Shown one piece after another: positions 26,144 to 36,097 of a stretch of DNA of 64,000 nucleotides. The stretch is from Pseudogracilibacillus auburnensis (GTDB lineage: Bacteria > Bacillota > Bacilli > Bacillales > Amphibacillaceae): assembly GCF_003201975.1 (NCBI RefSeq), contig NZ_QJJQ01000010.1:62001-126000 (forward strand). Direction: 5' to 3'. Both the position numbers and the translations under genes were made by a program. Numbering within the stretch: the stretch's first letter is position 1; each line of letters opens with the position of its first letter. A model generated the notes under the pieces. That model did not search any database. It was given only the letters and a program-made list of their open reading frames with translations, and was not told the origin of the DNA.

Positions 26144-27190
26144 TTACTCTTCTCCTAGGAACTGAGCATCATTATCCCAGTCATCATTCCACTCTACACC
26201 TTGAGCTTCTGCAGCTTCTTTATTTATAAATAATTGCATAGCTGGTGGGTATTCAACATCGATTTCTGCCGTTGTCTTTTCACCTTTTAACACTTCTACA
26301 GCCATCTCACCTGTGCGGTATCCAATTGTATGATAATCGATTCCAAAAGTAGCAAAGCCACCTTTTTCTAATGAATCAGGCTCCCCGACAATCAATGGAA
26401 TTTGCTGATCATTTGCCACACCGACAACACTATCTAAAGCGGAAACTACCGTATTATCTGTAATGATGTAAAAGACATCGACATCACCTGCAAGTGTTGT
26501 TGCTGCCTGTTGTACTTCAGAAGAGTTTGCAACTGTTCTTTCCGAAATTGTTAAGCTTGTTCCTTCTGCAGCTGCTTTCACTGCTTCAATCTGAGTTACT
26601 GAGTTTTTCTCTCCAGCATTGTAAATTAATCCTACAGTTGCACCTTCAAAATATTTATCAATAAATTCAACCGTATTTTCAATTGACTCTGGGTGTAAAT
26701 CAACGACACCAGTAATGTTGTCTCCTGGTTTATCCATTGCATCTACTAACCCCGCATCAACTGCGTCTGTTACAGATGTAAATAAGATTGGAATATCGTT
26801 TGTTGCGTTTAAAGCACCTAATGCACTTGGTGTCGAGTTCGCAAAAATTAAATCGACATTATCAGCAACAAAGTTATCTGAGATTGTTTTTACGTTATTT
26901 TGGTCGTTTTGAGCATTTTGATAGTTGAATTCTACATCAAGGCCTGCGTCTGCTATTGCGTCCTGAAACCCTTCATATGCTGCATCCAGTGATGGGTGTT
27001 CAAGAATTTGTGTTGCTCCAATCACAAATTTTTCTCCACCTTCTGCTTCCTCTTCATCAGCCGATTCTTCTGTATCTCCAGCATCTTCAGGTTCCTCTGC
27101 ATCAGAACTAGAACTGTCTCCTCCGCCACAAGCCGCCAATACTAATACACTGATCGCTGCAATGATTAATAATTGTAGCCACTTTTTCAT
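26144..27190 (-). CDS. ABC substrate-binding lipoprotein, TrpX-like (PF04392)
   Basis: The 348-residue protein has a signal peptide with lipobox LAAC (Cys at 21), a long acidic linker rich in Glu/Asp/Ser, then an ABC_sub_bind fold (IGATQILEHPSLDAAYEGF...). It starts with ATG and has a promoter at 27232-27260. The family binds small amino-acid-like ligands. The strongly acidic linker is unusual in length but common in salt-tolerant Bacillaceae. Confidence 0.85.
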   Translation of the reverse strand: MKKWLQLLIIAAISVLVLAACGGGDSSSSDAEEPEDAGDTEESADEEEAEGGEKFVIGATQILEHPSLDAAYEGFQDAIADAGLDVEFNYQNAQNDQNNVKTISDNFVADNVDLIFANSTPSALGALNATNDIPILFTSVTDAVDAGLVDAMDKPGDNITGVVDLHPESIENTVEFIDKYFEGATVGLIYNAGEKNSVTQIEAVKAAAEGTSLTISERTVANSSEVQQAATTLAGDVDVFYIITDNTVVSALDSVVGVANDQQIPLIVGEPDSLEKGGFATFGIDYHTIGYRTGEMAVEVLKGEKTTAEIDVEYPPAMQLFINKEAAEAQGVEWNDDWDNDAQFLGEE

Positions 27191-27231
27191 GAACGATTTT
27201 CCCCCTCAATCATATATTATTTAGTCCCTCT

Positions 27232-27260
27232 ATTATACTGACAAGCTTCCAGTCATGCAA
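27232..27260 (-). promoter_or_regulatory. promoter of the TrpXYZ-like operon
   Basis: On the minus strand TTGCAT (27255-27260), a 17-bp spacer and a perfect TATAAT (27232-27237) lie 42 bp before the lipoprotein start. There is no room for a T-box leader between them. Confidence 0.65.
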
Positions 27261-27358
27261 GACTTTTATCAATTTTCTAAAAATACATCAATCTATTAAA
27301 GTGATGAACTTTTTAGTAGTACATAAATTTTAACATTTATTTGTCCTATTTTCAAAAT

Positions 27359-29086
27359 CTAAAATGCTTTCTCCAACTCTATCAATAGTTCCATGACTTC
27401 ATTTGAAGCTTCTTCCAATCGAACAAGCGCACTTTTCGCCTTGTCGATATTTTCTCTTTCATAATGCTCAATAGCATCTTTGGCATATGCATGTACTGCT
27501 TTATGTGGTGCTTCTAGTTTTTTAAATGCTTCATTGTTCTTAACCGAGATCGACTGATCACTATAGTACCATTCTCCTAATCGGCAAACTTTATGGGACG
27601 TTAGTTGATTTGCCGAAATCGAACCAAACCCTAATAATAAGTTATAAATATTCCATTTCCATAATAGATGATCAGTTTTGGCCAGTTGAATAATATCTTT
27701 TTGATTATAAATTAAATTCGATTCGATAAAAGTTAGACGATATTCATTCATTTTTTTACTTAAATCATAAATTATTTCAGCTGTTTCGGTTGCCACTTTT
27801 TGTGTATGTTTGCTTACTTCAAACATTTTAATATTTCGCTCATTTATTTCTACCACTGTCGATGATTGCTCTTCACTCATTGCCGCAATTTGTGAAGTTT
27901 CGCCGTTAATCCTTTGCATCGTTGAAACAATGTTTTCTAACTCTTTCCCCGCTTGTTGGGATTCAGCAACACCCTTTTCAATACTTGTACCCGTTTCTTG
28001 AATTCTCTCCGTAACATTCTTAGATACATGTTGTAAATTTTCCATGTTTTTTGTTATTTGTTCAATTTGTTCTTTCGTATGTTCTGACAATTTACGAACT
28101 TCTGTTGCAACAACTGCAAAGCCTTGTCCATATTCTCCTGCACGTGCTGCTTCAATACTTGCATTAAGTGCCAATAAATTTGTCTGTTCAGCAATTTCTT
28201 TAATGACATTGATTACTACATGTGTTTGCTCAATTTCATTGCCTAAATGATGTACCTCTTTCATAACAGAGTCATAAACTTTGCCAACTTGTTCAATATC
28301 ATTAAGCGCATGATCAATTACTTTTCTACTATTAAGCGCTGATAGAACCGCCTCTTCTGTTCCTTCCGCTACTTTTACGGCATGGTTTGAAACATCTTGA
28401 ATCGATGCACTCATTTGCTCAGTTGCTGCTGTAACACTTTGCGATTCAGTGATTTGCTCTTCCATTCCTTCAATTAAATGTTGGGTAGTATCAAGCTTAG
28501 TCAAGTTATCGAGCATATCGGAAATGCCGAATAAAAACGACCGAAAAGTGGATTCGGTATACACATCAACAATTAATTGTTTATCAAATGTTCCTAACTT
28601 TTGAATCGCTACGACTAGACTAATCATCTTATTTGGATTTTTACTTACCTTCTCCATTAAAATAGTTGTCATAAATTGAATAAGCATGTCATGTGCCATA
28701 ATAAAGTGATTCGCAGTTAAATTAATTCTACTATGTACTTCACCTATAGTGACCCTTGTTTTAACATAATCATGATCAATATTCGCTTGTAAAAATTGCT
28801 CAATATATTTTATCTGTGTTATTTTCAATTGGTCTACAGAAGCGTATTTTGAAATAATATCTTGTAAATGTTCAGATGATGTAATGTTTTCATAAAATTT
28901 ATTCACCATTTCTTCCTTAAATGGACGTAAATATTGAGCTGCTTCCCTCACTTCTTCAAGTGTTTCTTCGGTTATATTTAAAAACTTCAATCTTTCTGTT
29001 GGGCGGTGTCCAACGGAAAGGTTCGTGTCATCAACCTTTTTTATATATTCATTCCATGTTTTAGGTCTTTTTGTAAAAATCATCAT
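27359..29086 (-). CDS. soluble globin-coupled chemoreceptor with C-terminal CZB domain (HemAT-like)
   Basis: The 575-residue protein has no membrane segment. Residues ~15-180 form a globin-coupled sensor with a HemAT-like block [12 protein letters not shown]118 being the probable heme-binding histidine. Residues ~200-450 are a methyl-accepting signalling domain with the hairpin tip [22 protein letters not shown]. The last ~115 residues match a chemoreceptor zinc-binding (CZB) domain, with ligands H473, C501 (in [10 protein letters not shown]), H528 and H532 (PHKAVH). ATG at 29086 follows AGGGGG; a few earlier codons are unsupported. It would signal to CheA/CheW, with oxygen and zinc or thiol redox as candidate inputs. 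B. subtilis HemAT lacks the CZB tail. Confidence 0.85.
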   Translation of the reverse strand: MMIFTKRPKTWNEYIKKVDDTNLSVGHRPTERLKFLNITEETLEEVREAAQYLRPFKEEMVNKFYENITSSEHLQDIISKYASVDQLKITQIKYIEQFLQANIDHDYVKTRVTIGEVHSRINLTANHFIMAHDMLIQFMTTILMEKVSKNPNKMISLVVAIQKLGTFDKQLIVDVYTESTFRSFLFGISDMLDNLTKLDTTQHLIEGMEEQITESQSVTAATEQMSASIQDVSNHAVKVAEGTEEAVLSALNSRKVIDHALNDIEQVGKVYDSVMKEVHHLGNEIEQTHVVINVIKEIAEQTNLLALNASIEAARAGEYGQGFAVVATEVRKLSEHTKEQIEQITKNMENLQHVSKNVTERIQETGTSIEKGVAESQQAGKELENIVSTMQRINGETSQIAAMSEEQSSTVVEINERNIKMFEVSKHTQKVATETAEIIYDLSKKMNEYRLTFIESNLIYNQKDIIQLAKTDHLLWKWNIYNLLLGFGSISANQLTSHKVCRLGEWYYSDQSISVKNNEAFKKLEAPHKAVHAYAKDAIEHYERENIDKAKSALVRLEEASNEVMELLIELEKAF

Positions 29087-29261
29087 CAATTCCCCCTGTT
29101 CATCCTCATCCATTCAAAATCATACTAATTCCATGAATCTTTGGACCTATTTTTATTATTTTATTATACCCTATATAATTTAATTTCAAAATGGATAGAT
29201 TAATTTCTTACAACCTTCTTACTTATTATGTATAATAAGGATGGGAAAGTAGGGATTTTGC

Positions 29262-30395
29262 ATGACAAGAATTATGTACATTATCATCATCGTTGGATTT
29301 TTAGATACATTTATTCAGTTACCAATTATTACTCCATACTCACTTGAACTTGGAGCCTCATATGCGTTAACTGGTGCAATCGTTGCAATTTATTCATTTA
29401 CTAATATGATCGGCAATATTCTAGGCGGACATTGGATCGACCGATTTGGTCGTAAGAAAATGTTATTTACCGGCATGATATCTGTTTGTATCATTTTATT
29501 TTTTTATCCATTCGCACAAACTGGAATACAATTATTTTTTGCCCGCTTTTTCCATGGATTAGCTGGTGGTATATTAATTCCAGCGGCTTTTGCCTATATT
29601 GGCGATCAATCCGGTACGAGAACGAGAGGAAAAACGATGGCATTTACAGGAGCTAGTATTGGAATAGCTGCAATCGTTGGCCCTGCTGTTGGTGGTATCA
29701 TGGCTGCAAGGGCTTCAATTGAAAGTGTGTTTTTGCTCGTCTCAGGTCTTTTTCTTGTTACCTCGTTTATCGTGTTATTTTTTGTAAAAGAATCATTTAT
29801 TTCAACTGAAAGAGGTAAATTTAATTTTAAAGAATTTGTTCCACTGATTAAACATCCGTTAATTATTTTGTCATCCTTAGCGGCTTTTGCACTTATGATT
29901 AGTAATGGGACACTCGCTTTTGGACTTCCCTTAAACGTAGAAGAAATGAACCGAACGACAGAAACGACGGGAATGTTATTAAGTACATTTGGGATCATTG
30001 CGTTAATTGTATTCTTAAGCCCGATTAATTTTATTTATGATCGTTTTTCTGCCATTAAACTAATCTTGATCGGGTTATTCCTGATTGGAATTGCAATGTT
30101 CATGCTTAGTTTTATGACAACTTTTATTAGTAATTTTATCGCTATGATTACATACGGACTAGGATTTTCGTTCATTTTTCCATCGATGAATAAAATTATT
30201 GCAGATGCTTCCACGAAAGTCGATCGGGGAAAAGCATACGGAATTTTTTATGCATTTTTTTCCTTAGGTGTCGTTGCAGGCTCTTCGATGGCCGGGGGTT
30301 TTGCCCAAATTCTTGGGTTACCGTTTTTAGTTTGTGGAGTTCTTATGTTTTTGTCTGTGGTGATTATTCTGTACATTGATAGGAGAAAAGTATAG
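29262..30395 (+). CDS. MFS transporter
   Basis: The 377-residue protein has twelve predicted helices and the MFS loop motif GHWIDRFGRKKML between helices 2 and 3, plus a matching FIYDRFSAIKL loop in the second half. This is the architecture of drug/metabolite antiporters; the substrate is unknown. The ATG follows a weak GTAGGGA site. It is transcribed alone, divergent from the chemoreceptor gene. Confidence 0.85.
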   Translation: MTRIMYIIIIVGFLDTFIQLPIITPYSLELGASYALTGAIVAIYSFTNMIGNILGGHWIDRFGRKKMLFTGMISVCIILFFYPFAQTGIQLFFARFFHGLAGGILIPAAFAYIGDQSGTRTRGKTMAFTGASIGIAAIVGPAVGGIMAARASIESVFLLVSGLFLVTSFIVLFFVKESFISTERGKFNFKEFVPLIKHPLIILSSLAAFALMISNGTLAFGLPLNVEEMNRTTETTGMLLSTFGIIALIVFLSPINFIYDRFSAIKLILIGLFLIGIAMFMLSFMTTFISNFIAMITYGLGFSFIFPSMNKIIADASTKVDRGKAYGIFYAFFSLGVVAGSSMAGGFAQILGLPFLVCGVLMFLSVVIILYIDRRKV

Positions 30396-30720
30396 AAGTT
30401 CAAAATGTTTATTCACTTAAACCTCTACTCATTTTTCCAATTATTTAGCTACAAGTCTCGCTTGTAAGTGGGGCTTGTTCAATTTTTCTATTATCTTTAA
30501 TAAAATAAAAGCATACCCAGTCATCAAATAATACATTCAACAACCTGGTATGCTCCATACTAATTTTATTCGTTTGATACTCTTACCATGCCGGTTTTGG
30601 TTATATTCCTTTCTACAGCAGTTTTTTTCCACTACTACCCTACCATTGCACAATAGTAGTCAATGTTTATAGAATTTTCCTTTAAACTCGACATCAATTG
30701 TTATATTTGTTCAATACTAA
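30396..30720. other. intergenic stretch between convergent genes
   Basis: No gene is supported. An inverted repeat AGCATACCCAG ... CTGGTATGCT (about 30509-30554) with a long loop is the only structure seen and could be a weak bidirectional terminator. Confidence 0.35.
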
Positions 30721-32652
30721 TTATAAAAGGTTCCAATAGTAAAATATCCAAGTTAGAAATAAAGTAACTACAGAAAACAACGTGCAATGGATACGACTAC
30801 TCCGTTTCGAATCCTTTTTTTTCCATAAAATGAAAGTTGTTATTAAAAGTGCGATGCTAAAAAGACTCATCACGTAAGGAATTATATTAAGTACCGGATG
30901 CCAATCTGGTGCCTTACCAAAAGCATCTTTTGGAAGTTGGTAAACTGGATCAATTTCCCCTGTTAAAATGACACTGATAATTAGTCCAAGAAATAAGACA
31001 CTATATATAATTGCTGCCCATTTTGCAATAAGTGCTGTTTTTGTTTGGTGCTTTTTCTTCCTTTGAACAAGATGAAGAGCAGCACGAATGATCCAAAACA
31101 AAAACGATCCAAAAATAAATAACACGCTTAGCACAAGAGTGGAAAAGGTAAAAGCACTAGTTGCATACCAAGGTGCTTTGGAATACGTCATTGGCCCATC
31201 TGCTACTAGCATTGTGTCCCCGTTTGCATCTGTTTCAAAAACAATTGTCTTAAAATCTCCGTACGCATCAAATGTTATTTCCTTTTTGGGATTTTCATAT
31301 ATCCCGGGTGCCACTTCGAAAAATTCATTCGTCTCTCCCGCGTGTGTCACATGTAAAGTACCTTTTTCCCCTGCCTTTACATGAATCATTCCCAGTGTAA
31401 GACTAAGGAACTTTTCGTCGGTCGTAACACTTTTTCTGTTTTGATGATATTCTCCCGCAAATTGACTTGCTTTCTCCATTGAACCATAAGAATTAACCTG
31501 TTTGGCACTGTTTTTAATTGGTAAATATTCATCTAAAAACTGTTGAAAGACCTTTTTATGTAAAAAATGATTGCCACCACTATACGATATGAACATTCCG
31601 ATATCTTCGTCCGGTATTAAATAAAGACCCGAATTGAACAGCAATGTACCTCCACCATGAAAAAGTATTCGTTGATCATTAAAATTTGCCTCGATAAATC
31701 CTAACCCCATCCCACTTACGTTTGGATGTTGTGTATATTGCTGTTCAAACATTTGTCGAACAGTATCTTTCTCAAGTATTTTTTGTTCTCCATAACTTCC
31801 CTCTTGCAGAAACATTCTCATAAATGTTGCCATATCAGCAGCAGAACTGCTCATTGCTCCAGCTGGTTCTGGTAGAAACTCAAAAGATCCTTCAATAAAA
31901 TTTCCATCTACATAGCGATAAGGTGTCACCGATTGGTCTTTTAACTGTTCTGGCAAAGGTTGTTCAAACGTACTATTTTCCATCCCTAATTTATTCAAAA
32001 TATGATGTTCTATATATTCGGAAAAAGGCATACCTGACACTTGTTGAACAATATAACCAGCCAAAGCTGTACCATAATTAGAATATGCAATCATTTCACC
32101 GGCTGGAAATATCCGTTTCGGCATGTGATAACGTACATATTCATTCAAAGGAAGCAGCCCATTTTCTGAAAGCCTAAAAATACTGTTCGAATAATCTTCA
32201 AAACCTGGAGTATGTGTCATTAAATGATGTAATGTAATTGGATTAGGTTTCGAATTATGTTGGTTACCTTCGACCTGATCGGAAATTTTAAAATCTAAGT
32301 ATTCATTAATATCGGTATGCAGATCAAGTTCTCCTTGTTCTACCAGTTGCATGACAGCAGTCCATGTTAATAATTTAGAAACAGATCCAATTCGGAAAAG
32401 GGATGTCTCTGGATCAATAGAAGTACCCGATTCCATATTCGCATAGCCATATCCTTTTTGAAAAATTATTTCGTCCTTATAAACGATAGAAACCACGGCA
32501 TTTGGAATGTTTTCTTGTTCTAATTGCTCCGTTATTACTTGATCAATAAAATTCGCTACCTCTTCCTTATCCTCGACCTGGGCTAAAACAGGTGATGACT
32601 TTATAAAAGAAAGGAAGGTAGCCATAATAATTAAAACGAATATTTTTTTCAT
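30721..32652 (-). CDS. secreted, membrane-anchored serine hydrolase (beta-lactamase family)
   Basis: The 643-residue protein has a signal peptide (hydrophobic 4-20, AQ cleavage near 25), a class C beta-lactamase-like domain with SVSK, YSN and HGGG motifs over about residues 30-380, a beta-rich linker, and four C-terminal membrane helices (about 490-640). This puts the catalytic domain outside the cell. Related Bacillus proteins are PBP4*-like carboxypeptidase/esterase homologues of uncertain substrate. It appears to be monocistronic. Function beyond serine hydrolase is not assigned. Confidence 0.8.
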   Translation of the reverse strand: MKKIFVLIIMATFLSFIKSSPVLAQVEDKEEVANFIDQVITEQLEQENIPNAVVSIVYKDEIIFQKGYGYANMESGTSIDPETSLFRIGSVSKLLTWTAVMQLVEQGELDLHTDINEYLDFKISDQVEGNQHNSKPNPITLHHLMTHTPGFEDYSNSIFRLSENGLLPLNEYVRYHMPKRIFPAGEMIAYSNYGTALAGYIVQQVSGMPFSEYIEHHILNKLGMENSTFEQPLPEQLKDQSVTPYRYVDGNFIEGSFEFLPEPAGAMSSSAADMATFMRMFLQEGSYGEQKILEKDTVRQMFEQQYTQHPNVSGMGLGFIEANFNDQRILFHGGGTLLFNSGLYLIPDEDIGMFISYSGGNHFLHKKVFQQFLDEYLPIKNSAKQVNSYGSMEKASQFAGEYHQNRKSVTTDEKFLSLTLGMIHVKAGEKGTLHVTHAGETNEFFEVAPGIYENPKKEITFDAYGDFKTIVFETDANGDTMLVADGPMTYSKAPWYATSAFTFSTLVLSVLFIFGSFLFWIIRAALHLVQRKKKHQTKTALIAKWAAIIYSVLFLGLIISVILTGEIDPVYQLPKDAFGKAPDWHPVLNIIPYVMSLFSIALLITTFILWKKKDSKRSSRIHCTLFSVVTLFLTWIFYYWNLL

Positions 32653-33422
32653 TTCTTTTTCCCCCCCTTGGATATCACTCGATATATATCCAATGATTTA
32701 TTATACATGTATTTTAGAATTTGTAAACCTTAAATTCTCTTTACCATCTTTAACAAACTCATCTCTGGATAAATTAAATAAAATCATCCCCAAAGGCAGG
32801 CTATATATGTGATGATTTGACTATAAAGTAAACTTGTATAAAGCAATAACAGGGAGAAAAAGAAACAGACGACAAAGGCAGTATCTTATATGATCATTTG
32901 CCAGAGACATTATTTGTTTAGGGTGACCTTGTTTTTAATATTGGCTCTGATTTCATCGAGAATGAAACTACAGACAGCCCAAGCAAGACTATGAATTAAA
33001 CGCATTTCATGGATTAACTAAGAAACAAAACAAACTTTTAAAAGGCTACCGTGAAGATAGATTTAAGCATTGTAAAAATAATAAGGGGAAATATTTATTT
33101 AGATTTAAGAGAGGAATCAAAAATATTGCTAGAATTTCAGTAAAAAAGATGGAGCAAAGTAAAAAGCAAAAAAATCATTTTTGAGTAAATGACATTTCTT
33201 TCAACGAAAGGATCGCTAATTTTTTGTACCAAATATTGATCAGAGGATGGTGATGGTAAACGTTTCGACCTTATTAAATAAGCAACTGGTGAAGTATGAA
33301 AGTTGTGAATGCATTGTTTTTCGACTTCACTACTGATTTTTAATAAAAGTATTCTTCAAAGCTGTAAGTTGCTAAGATAACACAATTCCGTTGACAATGT
33401 TTGTAATTGCAAATAGAGTATA
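32653..33422. other. long intergenic region upstream of the TetR gene
   Basis: About 770 bases without an intact gene. It contains an open but start-less stretch at 32966-33184 (listed separately) and, close to the TetR gene, a -35-like TTGACA at about 33392 and a palindrome at 33423-33434. Nothing else is recognised. Confidence 0.4.
32966..33184 (+). pseudogene. possible gene relic encoding a Lys-rich C-terminal tail
   Basis: The frame between a TGA at 32963 and a TGA at 33182 is open for 72 codons but has no start codon with a ribosome binding site. Its translation is lysine-rich (LTKKQNKLLKGYREDRFKH then KGKYLFRFKRGIKN). It reads like the end of a real protein whose front has been lost, but I recognise no family and chance is possible. 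Confidence 0.3.
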
Positions 33423-33434
33423 TATCAATTGATA
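33423..33434 (+). promoter_or_regulatory. palindrome before the TetR gene
   Basis: The 12-bp perfect palindrome TATCAATTGATA lies 26 bp before the TetR start, between a TTGACA (about 33392) and the ribosome binding site. It is a candidate autoregulatory operator. Confidence 0.4.
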
Positions 33435-33460
33435 CATATCATTATTTAAGGAGAATCTAA

Positions 33461-34033
33461 ATGGCACCAAAAACAAAATATTCAAAAGAAGATATTATTT
33501 TGGCAGCATTTGACATAGCAAAAAAAGATGGACTGGATGCAATCACAATTAGAAGAATTGCTAAACAACTCGGTAGTTCCATTGCTCCAATCTATGTAAA
33601 TTTTAAAGATATCGACGAATTAGTTCAAGAAGTAGTGAACCATACGCTTGAAATAGTAAAGCAGCTCATTATAGAACAGAATTCTGGGCACCCTTTTCGG
33701 GACATTGGTATTGCAAGTATTAAGTTCGCCAAACAATACAGTGTCCTCTATCGTGATTTAATTATGAAAAATAACCCTCACATGAGGCATAATGAAGAAA
33801 ATATGATGTTTGTTGTTCAACAAATGCAAAAAGATCCAGTATTAGCCGGATTTTCAGAACAAGAATTAATGGATATTTTATTAAAAATGGAAATTTTTCA
33901 AACAGGGTTGGCTGTCATGGTAGCGAATGGTCTGCTTCCTGAATATTTTACCGAAGAAAAAATGATTGAAATGTTGGATAATGTTGCCGAAGATATGATC
34001 ATTTCAACTCAATCACGAAAAGGAAAGGGTTGA
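33461..34033 (+). CDS. TetR/AcrR-family regulator
   Basis: The 190-residue protein has an N-terminal TetR helix-turn-helix (about 10-55, ITIRRIAKQLGSSIAPIYVNFKDIDEL) and an all-helical ligand-binding C-terminal domain that I cannot place in a subfamily. The ATG follows AAGGAG by 7 nt. The tyrosine-phenylalanine residues typical of the HTH end (YxxF) are present as YVNF. No obvious target gene adjoins it; the next gene is convergent. A terminator follows at 34155. Confidence 0.8.
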   Translation: MAPKTKYSKEDIILAAFDIAKKDGLDAITIRRIAKQLGSSIAPIYVNFKDIDELVQEVVNHTLEIVKQLIIEQNSGHPFRDIGIASIKFAKQYSVLYRDLIMKNNPHMRHNEENMMFVVQQMQKDPVLAGFSEQELMDILLKMEIFQTGLAVMVANGLLPEYFTEEKMIEMLDNVAEDMIISTQSRKGKG

Positions 34034-34154
34034 AATCTGTTAAAAGAGGCGCATTAAGTGACTTTCGTCCGTATTAGACGCTCATTTTATGTCTCGTGTA
34101 ACTGTTTCCAATAAAATAGACAGGTAAAGATACCATTTTATGAAGCAATAAATA

Positions 34155-34187
34155 AATGACTCTGGTATTGTACTGGAGTCATTTTTT
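34155..34187 (+). terminator. rho-independent terminator
   Basis: AATGACTC and GAGTCATT pair around a 13-nt loop and run into TTTTTTATA. It is about 120 bp beyond the TetR stop, on the plus strand. Confidence 0.7.
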
Positions 34188-34440
34188 ATACTCGACTGGT
34201 ATCGAGTAAAATTATAATGGTACATGTATTCATCAATCATTTTATTAACTCCCCAAAAGCCTTACAGTCCTTAGGCTAATTCACCTTTATAGCTGTGATT
34301 GGTGTTGCAGTAACAGATTTTGGTTTTAGACCTTAGGCTAGAAAGTCGTATCTGTAAAAGTCATGCAGAAGTAACAAGGTTTGCCACATTAAAAACTTAT
34401 TTATATTTCTAGTTTAATATTCTAAACTACTTTATCATTT

Positions 34441-35052
34441 TTAACGTGGTCTCTCCATTGCAAAAACGTCACCAATTTTTGCATAATCATTTCCGGCTAA
34501 CCGGCTCACCGCATTCAACTCTTCATATATTATTTTACCTTCATCATATACTTTTTCGTCTATATGAATACGAGTAATTTTACCGATGATTAAGTCAGTA
34601 CTGGCATGACCTTCTCCGCCACCTAGTTCTAACCCTTTTTCCAACATACATTCAAAACGGACTTTCGCTTCTTTCACTCCAGGAACGGATATTGTTTCAC
34701 TAGGAAGAAGTGTTAATTGCGCCTTTTCTATTTCACTTTCATTAGCAGGTAGAGAAGCAGCCGTTTCATTAATCTGTCCAACATTGTCTTCATCTACTAT
34801 ATGAACGACAAATTCTTTTTGTTGTATAATGTTTCGAGCAGTATCTTTTTGCATCAATCCTTGCCTCTGAACAGAAATAGAAATCATAGGTGGATTTGCG
34901 GTAACAATATTAAAATAACTGAAAGGTGCACCATTGATAATATTGTCCTTTGACTTACTCGTTACAAATGCAATAGGTCTCGGTACGATGCTACCGATTA
35001 ATAATTTATAATTATCTCTTTCTGAATTATATTTAGGATCAATGCTAAGCAA
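34441..35052 (-). CDS. flavin reductase-like FMN-binding protein
   Basis: The 203-residue protein belongs to the flavin reductase-like family (DIM6/NTAB): the IGSIVPRPIAFVTS block near the N-terminus, then APFSYFNIVTANPPMISISV. Such proteins bind FMN and supply reduced flavin or reduce small molecules. TTG at 35052 follows GGGGGAGG by 7 nt and directly abuts the stop of the dioxygenase gene, so the two are coupled. In context it belongs to an aromatic/quinone detoxification operon. Confidence 0.85.
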   Translation of the reverse strand: MLSIDPKYNSERDNYKLLIGSIVPRPIAFVTSKSKDNIINGAPFSYFNIVTANPPMISISVQRQGLMQKDTARNIIQQKEFVVHIVDEDNVGQINETAASLPANESEIEKAQLTLLPSETISVPGVKEAKVRFECMLEKGLELGGGEGHASTDLIIGKITRIHIDEKVYDEGKIIYEELNAVSRLAGNDYAKIGDVFAMERPR

Positions 35053-36000
35053 TTAACTTCCTCCCCCATTCGGATTTTTGATTGGAATTAAGGTTTTTTC
35101 AAGAAGCTTACGATTAGATTCGTATTGAACTGGTAGTTTTAATTCACTTCCTAGTGTTTCAAATGGTTCATCACGGGAAAACCCTGGTGGATCTGTTGCG
35201 ATTTCAAATAAAATATCCCCGTGTTCTTTGAAATAAATTGATTTAAAATAATTTCTATCTCTCACTTCTGTCACAGCAAGCCGATTTTCTCGTACAAATT
35301 GTTGCCATTCTATAAGTTCTGCATCCGATTCGGCTCTCCATGCAATATGGTGAACAGTACCGACACCCATGACGCCTTTTTCATGAGACTTTTTAACATC
35401 GACAATATTTCCAATTGTACTCATAGATTGCAAGCGGGTCACTTCATTTTCTGTTCCTACTTTTTCTAATCCCATCACATTTTCTAGTACTTGAATCGTA
35501 CGATCAGGGTTAGCTGAGTATAAAACAGCTCCAGCAAAGCCTTTTATTGCTTCTTCTTTTGTTATATCCTGGTTAGTCCATTCATTTTCTTCTCCAACTT
35601 CTCTTTCAACAAGTTCTAAAAGAAGACCATGTGGATCAGAAAAAGAAAGGTATTGCTCTCCAAAACGCGTCTCTTCTTTATATGCAATATTATATTGTTT
35701 CAATCGACTTTTCCAAAAAAGTGTCGCACCTGGTGGAATGGCGTAAGATGTTTTACCAACTTGTCCATTTCCAATCGCTCCTTGTTTCGCTCCATTCCAA
35801 GGAAAAAAGGTAATAATTGTCCCAGGAGAACCATTGGCATTACCAAAGTATAAATGGTATGTTCCTGGGTCATCAAAATTAACCGTTTTTTTCACCAATC
35901 TTAAACCAAGCACTCCTGCGTAAAAATCAACATTTTCTTGAGGGTGACCGACAATAGCAGTAATATGATGGATTCCAGTAGTCTCTCGCAACTTCTTCAC
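35053..36000 (-). CDS. ring-cleaving dioxygenase (VOC family, MhqO/MhqA-like)
   Basis: The 315-residue protein contains two vicinal-oxygen-chelate modules: residues ~7-130, starting GIHHITAIVGHPQENVDFY, and ~150-290, with VGTVHHIAWRAE. Metal ligands are visible as H11, the central His of HHIAW and the Glu of DILFEIATDPPGF. B. subtilis MhqO and MhqA, induced by methylhydroquinone and catechol, have this size and layout. It precedes the flavin reductase without a gap and lies downstream of the WrbA-like gene. Ring substrate unknown. Confidence 0.85.
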   Translation of the reverse strand: MKKLRETTGIHHITAIVGHPQENVDFYAGVLGLRLVKKTVNFDDPGTYHLYFGNANGSPGTIITFFPWNGAKQGAIGNGQVGKTSYAIPPGATLFWKSRLKQYNIAYKEETRFGEQYLSFSDPHGLLLELVEREVGEENEWTNQDITKEEAIKGFAGAVLYSANPDRTIQVLENVMGLEKVGTENEVTRLQSMSTIGNIVDVKKSHEKGVMGVGTVHHIAWRAESDAELIEWQQFVRENRLAVTEVRDRNYFKSIYFKEHGDILFEIATDPPGFSRDEPFETLGSELKLPVQYESNRKLLEKTLIPIKNPNGGGS

Positions 36001-36097
36001 TCCTTTGTTTACTAAAGATACAAATTTCTTTTATTTTACCATATTAATATATGAAAACCTGCCTTGATTCAACATCAAAACAGGTTCATTCATATCA

